From: Bostrychus sinensis
Taxonomy: Eukaryota > Chordata > Actinopteri > Gobiiformes > Eleotridae
Assembly (NCBI GenBank): GCA_020698575.1
Contig: CM036243.1
Coordinates: 13,631,903-13,695,902 of the forward strand
Direction of reading: 5' to 3'
DNA length: 64,000 nt
The translations under genes and the position numbers were made by a program. How positions within the stretch are numbered: position 1 is the stretch's first letter; each line of letters opens with the position of its first letter. Below the pieces are notes generated by a model. It saw only the letters and a program-made list of their open reading frames with translations, was not told where the DNA came from and made no database searches. Below, in pieces: positions 43,101 to 55,100 of this stretch.

Positions 43101-46100
43101 AACTAAATAGATCTTTTTATTCTGAGCACATTTCCCTCTCCATCCTCCCTCTCTGTACTCTGCCAGAGCTGTCAGAGTTAGATAGTAAGTGGCACAACGC
43201 TGGCATCTCTGGAGCGCCGTGTCAATTTCTTCTGGCCTGCCACCTTTGTAAAAATCTTCCAGACAGTATGGCTTTTACCCCAGTCTGGCCCGCGCGAGTC
43301 AAGAAGAAATAAAGGCTGGTTGGACGTCAGCCAGCTGGTGTCCCGCTCCTCGTGGCTCCTCACACAAACATTTACGGGACACTGTCAGAGCCGGGGCCCT
43401 CTGCTGAGAGGAATAAAGACTGTTTTCCTTTACTGTGTGGTGGTTTAAGACCCAGACCAAAACACTTACAATTACACACTGATCATTATACTCAGAATTC
43501 CCCTCATATTAGACAGACACTATGGAGGCAATGTATTATAGATACCATTTTAGTGCAGATTATACGCCAGTAAAGCATAATAAATGCTGCTATTGATGGT
43601 CAAAATGTTATAGAACAAACTGCAATGCCCTGCTTATTCTGACACCTATCTGTCCAATCCAGCAGACAAGCTATTGAAGCTCAGATTGCAGAAGAAGTTA
43701 ATGTTGATTCTGATAGATCAACATTAACTTCCCTACAAGCATCACCTATCGCTGGTTCACTGCTGTTCCTTCCTGGACACTTTTGATAGATACTTACCAC
43801 AGCAGACTGGAAACATTCCACAAGAACAGCAGTTTTTGGGAGGTGCTTTGACATCTAGCCATTACAATTTGGTCCTTGTCTAACAAACTCAACTCCTTAT
43901 GCCTGCCCATTTTTCCTGCTAACACACTGAAGAAAATGCTCACTTGCTGCCTAATATATCCCACTAACAGGTTCCACAATGAAGATAATGTGTGTTATTT
44001 ACTTCGCCCATCAGTGGTCATAATGTTGTACCTAATAGGTTTTGATATATTATCCTTTTAAATCTAGTAAGAGTTGGGGATTTTTGAATTCTTTTAAATA
44101 ATCTTGAAATGTCTAACAAGTTTCCAAGATTGTGTGTGCTTTAATCATAATGGTGAATATCAATATGTGAATCACTGGCACAGATATGCTGTGATGATAC
44201 TTGGACTGGGAAAAGACAAAAGGAAAGAATGTATTTCTTATTATTTATATTATTGTTATTATTTGTATTCCGAATTTTCAGTTCAGGGGTATGTAGGAGC
44301 AGCCATAGTTTCCCAAATTAACAGGAAACACTGGTACTGTTGTCTGGAATTCTTGTATCTGTATATATTTCCTAATTATCTAAAAATGTCTTGGCACTGA
44401 ACAGAGCTCCCTATTTTGGGGAAGTGGAACAAGAACCAGGGGATTTTAAGTGACCACAAATTCTACATGTGGCCTTTGGGATAATTAGAGCAGCAGTTAA
44501 ATGAATCATTGTTCTATCTCTGTAAAACACCTGGACACCACAAAAAACATCTTTTCCAATTTCAAGTTCCAGTTGCGCACAAAAGGCAAACTCTACTTCA
44601 CCTACACCTCTTCACTGTTGTATGGATGTAAGTATAAGCGCCCTCTTAACCACCCAAAGGCAGCACCTGTGTCTACTCTATTTTAAGTTGATAGTCTATC
44701 AAAATGTGGGTAGGTTTATTGTTAAAAGATAAGCAACAGACAAAACACTAATGGTAGCAACAGCTCACCCCTATATTTCTGCAGCATGGGGGTGCAGAAA
44801 ATCTTCCACAACATGCCAACATGTACACTCTGGATGTCTCGAGTTGTATCAGATGTGGGCTCTGGGGAGGTCCACATCTCCTCCCACACAGAAACTAAAT
44901 ATGACACATAATCTATTACAGAGCTAGACAGATACTTGACATAATAATAACTGCCTTAGTTTCTGTTCATGTTGACAAAATGAGCAATTCTGTCTGGTAT
45001 CTTCTGCGGAGATGGATGGGAGTGGGCTACACTTGATTTGGGATTGAGAAAATGCACTTAGCTTGTTGTCTGGAATAATAAGAATTACTAAAAAGGCGGC
45101 CTTGGTTTTGAAAGCACTGTGGATGGTGATGGGTGCACTTTGGAAAGGGAGGATCAAGGGCAAACAAAAGGATAACGTAAGAAGAGAGCAGCATGTAGCA
45201 AACAAAAATAAAGACATGACTGCTCTTAGCTTTGTGAAGTGTGTCCTCTAATTAACCTTCTTTTGCCTGCCTGTTACATGTGTGAAATAACAAGTCCAAT
45301 GTTGTGCAAATGAAGCTGGCAGGAAGACCAAACATGTGCCTAAATTAACATGTCCAGGGACGAGGTGGAAACGCCAAGCCATTCATTGGAGAGGCTTCTG
45401 TTTTGGAAAACCTGGCTTTAAGAAGTGCTTTTGTGATCTGATTACAAGTGTCGGTTCTGTTTGCACTTGCCATTTACAAATCCTATACATTCATCCCATA
45501 CAGCCTCTATAGACCTTTACTAAGTTGCCAAATTTGGACCTTACCTAGATTAGGGATAACAATCAATATTACACATATTTGCTGTAAAGAATAAAAATAT
45601 ACACAAAGCTTAAAGGGATAAAATCTTGGTTATAGAATAATGCAAATATTATGTTAAGGGCCTAAAAGATGCTAGTGTGAACAAGGACTTAGTATGTTTG
45701 CCAGCATTGATTTGTTGATTGGTTTGTCTGTTGTCTGACAACTCAGAAATTAATTATTCAGTTCTCAGAAAAGTAATTGAAGAAGGAAGAAAAGTTGTTT
45801 TTGTGTGTGTGTATATCAGATAAACGATCTGAAACCAGGATTTTAGGATTCTTTATCTTAGTGAGATATGGTGTAAGAAACTGACTCCAGCCACAAGGGG
45901 TCAAATGATTCACATATGGTTTGTTTTAGAGGATTCTTTACCAGTGTGAGATGCAAGGGCTTTGTGGTGCAATGGATAGGGCCAGGTCTGGCCACTGTAT
46001 CTTTAATATTGCAAGATGGGGCAATTACCTTAATGGAGATCTACAGTACAAAAGTGCTTCTATAGTTCCTCACAACACCAACAATGTTTAGTTTTATTTA

Positions 46101-49100
46101 GACAGTACACTCTCAACCAAACAACTAACTATTCTTTCTTTAAAAACTAATAAAATACATTTCTAATAATTCTCTAAGTTGCATGCTGTGCTTGATTACT
46201 ATGTTAAGTTATGAAATGCATAAGTCAGGCTGACAAAAAAAAAAAAAAAAAAAAAAAAAAACACAGTACCACCCACCAATGTTCAGAACTAAAACTAGGA
46301 ACTAGGAAAAAGATTTTGATCTCCAATTAGAAATCCAAAATAAACAGAGCCATGTAGACAACTGAAGATGTGAACAATGAAAAAAAGTTTTTCATCCGCA
46401 CAAATTATCTCCAAAGAAAATCCTGCATAACCAGATTTTTTTTGTTGCTTCCACTCAACAATAATTAAAGTAGTGTAGAGAATCGGCACAAGAACCAGAG
46501 GCCACTTGTGTAGCACCACACCTCAGCACACATTACTGAACAAAACACAACTAACCGTACAGATGAATATTCATGAGCTGACATTTTGCCTGCGCCCATG
46601 ATGAAGGCTGCCGCTGGCCTGCATCTCAATGTGCACAACTCACAGCAGCGCAAACAGTCAAACTCCGACTCGCCCTCCAGGGAGTGTACATGTGTTTGAA
46701 GTGGAATAGTCGAAATAAAGTGCCAATTATCCCTCTAATTGGGAGTAACAAAGCCGGCTGCCTGTTGTGTGCGCTCCGGTGTTGACGGCCTATCTGCAAA
46801 TCTCCAATTTAAAGGCTCTAATGAGTTGGGTTAATTGAGAATGAGGAGAGTGATTTGGGAGTCAGGCCTGCTGCAGCGGAACCGAGCCCCAAGGGAATGA
46901 GGTGTTAACTGAGCGCAGACGCACAGTAGAAACACATAACGCGAGATGACAACATTTTTACATCTAATCAGTGCCTTACTATTAACATATGCTATTTAAC
47001 AAAGACACTGAACTAACAAGCAAGTTAACCACACAACACTTGCCCTGTATACTTGTGTTACAGTTCAGTATGGCACAGCTTGCATTTCCACTGAGAGGCA
47101 CAAATGTCAGTTCGAGCCCTGTCTGACAAGTGATTAAGAAACATGAGAGAAAGTGAGTTTCAAGCAAATTTAGTGATCACAGGATCAGGATTATTTCATT
47201 TAACTACACTTTCTGCAGGGCCGATTACTGAAATCTTTTAAGCCTTATTTATCTCTGCCTTACTACAGCCACAAGGGGGCAGTAAAGAACAAATGATCTC
47301 AAGACCTCTAATTAATAGTCATTATTCTCATTAAAATGGCATCAAAAACTTGTACTCTTTCAGAATACAAGTCTTTCAGGAGGCCGCTAAAAAAAATAAA
47401 AAAATAATAATCAACATGTTTTATACTCACAAATACCTGCATCTATTTTTGGGTTCCAATTTACCAGTTGAGAATGATAGCATCAGGTACCTTTCCCTTC
47501 AGTGATGGTGACCATTACCACTTTGTCATAGCCAACAGATGCAGTAATTTGAATTCATGAGGCATGAGCTGAATATTGCTCGCTACTCACTAAAAGCAAA
47601 AACACCTGATGATGTAGATACACCAAAGTGGCAATTCCTTTTGGTTCCCCTATCCTTTGTGATGGCACAAGATACGCAAAGCAAAAGAATACATTCCTTT
47701 TTTCTTTTCAAAGAAAAAATGCAAAAAAAGCCCTGTTTCCACTAAGTGGTTTGTTACACATCAGAACAAGAAAGCCAAAGTACATTCTTGGGAGTGATAC
47801 AAAAGGTTTCATAATACTGGTCCTGGTTTCCAGAGAATTTGAATGTGCCTTTAAAGATACAACGGCCTTACAATTATTAAAGACAGAAAAAATAAATAGT
47901 TCATAATGTTTCATGTCCAAACTTGAAGTACCAAGAAAGTTCCAACCTTGAAAAGGCATTAGCCCTGACTTACAGGGAAAGGATATAGCGCCAGACTTGC
48001 ACTTGGCCAGGGGATCTTGTTCAGGACTAATTGCTCTATCCATTGGACACTGGTAAAGAGTCAACTAAAACTAATCATTGGTTCTTTACTCTTGTGGCTG
48101 AAGTTAGCATCTTTCTCTCAATCATTCAGTGGTACAGAATTCTTACAAAACTTCCTGAATCCAGACAGTGCTCTGAATCCAGGCCAGGCATACAGTATTA
48201 TCAACATTAAAGGGCCTAAATTATGTGATTTTTTATATTAATTTAGGACACATCTAGATCAACATCTTACATTTTGTTGGTCAGAAAACGCAATAATTAT
48301 TAAAACATCTAATTCGAAGAAACTCATTATGAGAAACACTAAGATTAGGCCCCTCTCACTTTAAGAACCCTCCCTCCCCACTGCCCTGCCTGCTGTCACA
48401 CCTCTTCAGCACTTTGAAGCCTATAGAGTTCACATGATTTGTTTGGTTGCTGCGGGGGAGACATGAGCTGTAGCAGTGCTTCCTGAACAGGACAGGGTTA
48501 TGTGAGTGAAACAAGACATTTTGGCCTCTCACAAACTCAATGTAAGATAATAGAGGATTACTCAAACAGGCATGAATGAAGCAAAACACAACTCCAGGTA
48601 CGTTTTTGATGAGGAAATGACATTATAGCACGGTAGAAAGCTCAGAAAAGTAAATTTTGCATAATATAACCACTTTAACTAGAAATTTCTTTTTTTTTTT
48701 TCTTTTTTTTTAAAACTAGTTATTCTAGTTCAGAGGTAAATGCTCTATCCATTAAGCCACAAAGCCCAGAATCTGACAAAACTAATATTTTAATAACCCC
48801 GTGTGGTGGGAGTTAGCATCTTTGACCAGACAGTTAATAATTTCTTCCTGACCCTAACCTTTCCTGAAAATGTTATTAAAAATTCAACCATCACTTTTAG
48901 AGCTAACAGACTAAAAAAACAAGCTACAAACAATACCAGTGAAAACATGGCCAAACCTGGAAGATCTAACAAAGCTTGTCTTTATGCACCAAGAACATCA
49001 ACTGCTGTACTTTAGATTTTTATTTAATTTTTAGTTCATAGAAATATGTTGCTTATCTCCACTAGGCTCCCAGTCTGCAATAAAAACACAAGCAAGATCA

Positions 49101-52100
49101 TAAGACCAGGACTAAGCCTTACATGTACTTTAGTGCTTGGTAGAAAATGTCTTAATATGGCACTAAGTCAGATCTATCATTCATTATAAGCTGAAATTTG
49201 GATTTGAAGCTCTCTAAGATCAGTAAGTTATTTTTGAAAGCTGAGATGGTAAACATTCTGAGATTCATCTTCAAGTTTCTATCAGAGAGGATGAGTTGGT
49301 GGGAAAAAAAACTCACAAATCTTTCTTCTCAATTACCCATGACACGAGGATGGCACCTTTTGACAGGGAGGAGACTTTTTTCTTTTTTAGAGTAATCCAG
49401 CCCAGTGCCTCAATTTTATCCGTGTCACTTAATTTAAAGTGTACAGCAAAAGCGAAAACAGAGGTGGAAAAAAAAGAGTAGAGTGTGAAGTGATGTGGTA
49501 ATGTGGAAGTCGACAGGTAAACACATGTGTGACAGAACCTGCTGTTCATCTCACAGACAGCCTGTATTCAGAGTGACAGCATGACAAACCGCTATGATTC
49601 AAAGGCTCCACATGAGGGGAAGAGGAAAATTCTGGATCTATTTCAGGTTAAAGACCAGCTCCTTGTTCATTAGAATGAAACCTATGACGTAGAGCTGGGC
49701 AATATGGCCCCAAAAAAAAAAAAAAAAAATCGATTTACAATTAAAAAATGATTTTTTCCCCCACTTACTTAAAATCAAACTGAAGACTAGGGATGCACCG
49801 ATACCGATACCAGTATCAGGTATCGGTACCGATACCATGTCCAAGTACTCGTACTCATATTCATAAAAGTAGGCCGATACCAACAACCGATACCACTTTA
49901 CAGCGCTGTCACGTGACATTCCCCTCTCAGCTGAGCAGTGATAACCGAGTGGAAGGATTTCAAAGTGAATTGTATGGAGATAAAAGCAAAGCTGACTCTA
50001 CATTCTGCTCAACCAGACATCCCAAATCATATGTGAGTCCTGAAACTTAGGCAGTTGTCCTTTTGTTGTCCTAGTTGTCCCGAAAATGATATAAGCGCGG
50101 AGTATGAAGCAGTTGTTGTCTGATAAAACATAAGAAGTACCGTTGCTAATTGTGTTAGCTGCTGTGTTAGCTGCTGTATGTCTTGGCGAATCTCCGCTGG
50201 TTATGCGCAGATGCTCATTCTGTCTTTAAAATGATGAAATGTCTTTAGCGACTGAACAGAGGAGAATCTAAGCTTTAAAATGAGGTATAACATGTCCATG
50301 TTGAGCAAATTTTAGCCATGGTTAGCTGTGTTCAAACCACTCTGTTGTAAAAATAACTTAGCATCGCAGAGCGGGGATAGACGGCCAAAAGACGACACGG
50401 TATGGGATGAATGAGATACAGTAGTGTGACTGTATAAACTATAAAGTAACCCCTATATAGGTACTCGTATCAGTACTCGGTATCGGCGAGTACTCAAATG
50501 GAAGTACTCGTACTCGTATCGGTTTGAAAAAAAAGTGGTATCGGTGCATCCCTACTGAAGACAACAGAGAAATTGTGCAAAACAAGTTTAGCTTTATTGC
50601 TTTGATTTCCTCTTGAGGTTAAAGTGCAATCAGAGAAGTCAAACAGAAGAGAAGGCCCTGTGATTTTGCAGGGGATTTTCTTAAAAGTTGCGTTAAAAGT
50701 TGCAATTGTTTTTGTTACTTGAGCTTTTTCTTAAAAATATTAGCTAGAACCATAAAAACTAACAAAATCTGTTTTTACACATATGAGAGGTGGTAATTAA
50801 TCTAATACCTGTATTTGAACAGGCCAAGCGTACCTACTTTTTTAAGTGATATTGCTGTGTTATTAGGCTGTTTTTTGGGCTATTACACTGTCTCTGATTC
50901 TGATTCTGTTCTTCTCAGATCTTCTCTGGTGATTCCTGTTGTGTGCTGTAGAACATCCAGTTATTAAAAACAGAAGTAGTTTGATGTGCTATAGGTTTTC
51001 AGGAAGGTTATTAGCCTGCAACATTAACGTTTAAAGAACATTGACCTCAAACTTCATTGTTGTCTAAATATGCTGCCCATTTAACTTTTCAGGCAACTAT
51101 ATCACCATGGCAGCGCAGCAGACAAAACTAGAAAGTACCCATTCATCTCCTCCTCCAGTTCCATCTGCTGGTGAGCACCTGCGACCTCATGTGCGCTCGA
51201 CCTCCACGCGATAGATCCGCGCCGCTCTGTGAGTACGCCCTCCGCTGCTCCTCCATGCCTCTCTGTTTATGTGTGCACCCGACTTCGGCACCGCACCTCC
51301 GTCCTCCGCGCTGCCCCTCCCCAACGCACCTCCACAACGCTTTGTCTGTGGCTCAACCCGACCTCCAGCGCGCATTACCAGTGCGCTGCTGCTGAGAGAG
51401 AGAGAAGCTGCTCTGCTCGGAACAGGGGACGGCCCACAGACAGCGGTAAGTGCAGCAAAATGCAGTTTTAAAGGAAAATCTTGGCAATAATTGACCAAAG
51501 TTGCGGAGTTTGGACAAAGTTGCAGGGTTGCGCTGAATTCGGGGGGTTTGCTTGATTTTGCATTAATAGTTGCGATCACAGCATCACAAAATCCTGGAGG
51601 GACTGACTTTGCAGTGGGGTGCTGTTTGTGCTCCGGCTGGCGCCGCAAACACAAACCAATTCCACACAACTGATGACACTGTGCCTTTCTTAGGAACGAG
51701 TTCTTCCGTGCTCGCTGCCATGTTGTTTGTGTACCTCAACCGCAGGGAAGGAGGGAGGGTGGGCCTAGCCCACTATGAACTACGAGAGCCCAGAGTGCCA
51801 GTGGTGGACCTTTTTTTTTTTTTTTTTTTTTTTTTTATCAATTTTTATTAAAACAAGTCGACCTGCACTACAAATTCAAATTAATCAAAAAAATCGATTT
51901 ATCGCCCAGCCCTACTAGGATGTCAACTTCAAGAGAGCATAATTTTTCCAGCCTTAAATATTACACTGTAGAATGCAAAGTGACAGCAAGAGAAATGCAA
52001 CCTGATGTAAAACACAAATGGTCTTAGAAGTCTTTGGTTTTGGCCACAGCATATCATATGCCTCATAGGATTCACAATTTGCAAATTGATTTGGCCTATA

Positions 52101-55100
52101 AGTTTTATGTCAGATGCCTTTCCGGACACAACTCTCTTCATTTATCTGGGTTTGGGGCTGGTACTGTTTGTACCAGCCCCATTTATTTAGTTTTTATTTA
52201 GTCTGCAATAGAAAAATGGTCTGTATAATAATTTCTAATATTAATAATAGCCTGTGCCAACCAAATGCTAGTATGATTATTATATTTCCCTGCATTCCCA
52301 AACAAATGTTATGGAATACTTGTTAAATGCATAGCTTGATTTGACTTTCAGACGTGAAAACGCTGTCTGGCCTGACTGTATTCAAGATGCTTCCACACAC
52401 ACACAAAAAGCAAAAATATTGGGAGACAGCAATGCTATATTTACATAACACTGTACAACTCCCTTTTCTTTACGCTTTCCAACAGCAAACCATTTTCTGA
52501 CACCCAGACATTGATGGCCATGTAGAGGCATTTCTAGGTCAGAGGATATCTTCTGTATGGATATCTGTTTGGTTTACATTCATTGCATAGTGCACATGTT
52601 GATGGTGCACATATTGATAGTGCTGTAGGGCATATAAAGCCTGCATTAGTAAACAAATAACTATTAATGTTTATTGTTAAATTATTCGAAGGGGAGCAAA
52701 AATAACACTATACTATATTTCCTTCACTATTGCAGAGAAACACAAGGATGCTGCTGTGTTTGAACTACTAACAGAGGCTTTCTCTATAGGCAACCACTTT
52801 CTGCAATCATCTTTTTATTTATAGTTAATGAGAATTTGCACTGTGTCCTCAGGGTGCAGAGTCAATATCTAGTCTAAGAAAATAAGGAAAATGAAAGCGA
52901 AATGCATAAATCTGGACCTGAATCCAAAGCAGCTAATTATCTTCATTTAAGTTCAACAACAGAGAGACAATGTGCCATGGGGGAAATCACAGCCTGTACC
53001 CTCAGCCAAACTCATTTCAGAGCAGATAAAATGGCCACTACATTTAACATATGTGAGTGTTGGCCAAAAAATGTAACACAAACAGCAATGCACATCTATC
53101 CATGTCCTAAAATATGACTTTTCTAGTCTTTTTTTATTGTAGAAACTCTTCAGTAAGTTTTTGAGGTGAGACTGGGAGACAGGACAGATGTTTAACTACG
53201 CATAAGACCTGTGTAGGAAAACAAGCAAAGTACGGAAAAGCGTGGGCCGAGATAATGTTCCTCTCAGGGTTTGAATGATAAAAGGAGATTATGATGATAC
53301 GGGAAGGTAAGTGTGAAGGAGTGTTTCCCATGGACCCACTTAACATTATAATACTAAATGCCTGCACAGATGGCTAACTGCATCCTATTGGAATAAGAAG
53401 GTAATTCATGAACATGTTTGCAATTTTTGTCTCTGTCCTTAAGACGCTGTTGTTTGGAAAGTAGGAATAAAAATTAAAAAGGCTGTTTGACCAGGTCAGG
53501 TGGTTTACAATTAGGTGGTGATTAAATAAAAAGCAAAGTACATTTACTGTTACACTGTTGTGCTGACCCTAATGTGTTATGTGCCTTATGTTGTATTTAT
53601 TTTATGTACATTTAGTATAGCTTATTTTTGTATTGCCCTTATTTGTATATTTTTGTATATTGCACTATAGTGTTTACTTATTGCTCCTTTTTTACACCAA
53701 GGGTTTGAGAGTAACACAATATCAGGATTCTGTAAGTACTGTACATGTGATGGAATTGACAATAAAGCAGATATTGATTTTTGACTAATTAATTGTCATC
53801 GCTGAAAAAACAACTGATAGTGACAAAACAGTTACTGTGCTTTTAACTGGTGAACAAAAGCTGCTGTTCAAAGTGCACTCTGAACCAGAGATGTGCTTGA
53901 GGCATCAGTACGCTATGATATATTTGTTGTCACTCTGTGTGAAAGAAATTACACATTGACAGGGCTTAAAAACCTGCTATTTTCAAATTAAGTTAAATTT
54001 GTCTAACCTGGCAACAGTACGCAGACAGGACCCAGGACGGGGCTGAACAAAATCACAACTGAAGGAAAAACAGTTGAACTATGGGCTGGATAAAAAATAT
54101 CCTTCAATCAGTGTCATGTTATAACTGCTATACATTATGCTTATTGAAAGTTCTCAATTACTACATTTTGATCGGTTTTCAATTAATTGCATCGCCCAAA
54201 GATAAGGCATCATGTTTTTTTTCTCACATTAAAGCTTAACTAACAATTTTTTTTCCTGGCTCTTAATTAACTTGTTTAATCATTTAATAACAAATTGAAA
54301 TAGGAATAATCTGTGGTAAAATACATATATATTATTATTATAAATATATTAAATATTATTACTGAGGCAGCGAGAGGTAAATCAGGTAATATAGTATTAC
54401 TTGAATGCCCATGATAATATAATATGGATGTAACGGGCTGAAGCACAACAAATCAAAGAGATAATAAGGCAGTGAATGTCGCACAGTTGTAGGTTGATCA
54501 ACACTGCAGTTTCATCGTGTCTAGACTATTAACTGCTACCACATAGTGCTGAATAACATCCTCTCTGCTGTGGTTCATCAAATGCATTTCAATCATGCAG
54601 TTTTACAAAAGCTTCTTTACTTAGAATTTTGTGGAGTGTGTTGTATGTCTTCCTTGTGGTACCATGGGTTCTCTCTAGTTACTCTAGCTTTCTCCTGCCA
54701 CCATCCAAAGACATGCAAACTTAGAGATAACTAAAGTATGGAGCCACACAAAAAAACTAATCACCCAATCAACACATAAACCAGCCAAGAGCAAAATCAT
54801 AACCTCCTTGGCATACCTTTTGGAATATATCAATAGCAACTCTGCTTTTGTATCATGCAGACAGACAAATGGACCCCCTTCTCACATGAGCCTCTGTCAT
54901 AATCTTGTAACCTAAGACAAAGACACGGAAGCCCATCGCCTCCTTGTGCCAAAACAACAGCAGCATGTCTCAAGCATGACAACTATGCACCCTGCTCCCC
55001 ACCTTCCTATCCTGTCTGCCTCATTGTCTCGTCCCCTACTCCTTTTACCTTGTTTTCCCCTGATAACCCTTGTCTCCCCTCATGCCGTCTCAGTCCTATC

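Larger units (their letters stand above)
49690..51914 (+). mobile_element. hAT-like element with GC-rich core (host of a nested element)
   Basis: The left end is TAGAGCTGGGCAATATGG and the right end ATCGCCCAGCCCTA, inverted versions of each other and of the common hAT-type end tagggctgggcgatatggcc. Flanking 8-mers ctatgacg (49682-49689) and ctaggatg (51915-51922) agree at 6 of 8 positions, compatible with a decayed target duplication. Sub-terminal A18 (49712-49729) and T26 (51811-51836) tracts mirror each other. The interior holds the nested element at 49788-50554 and a GC- and CpG-rich core at about 51100-51660. Orientation is set by a possible ATG exon at 51108. Confidence 0.8.

Noticed and set aside
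51269..51490. Plus-strand open frames in the GC-rich core
   Set aside because: Three overlapping frames of similar length in both orientations are what GC-rich DNA gives by chance; none has a domain.
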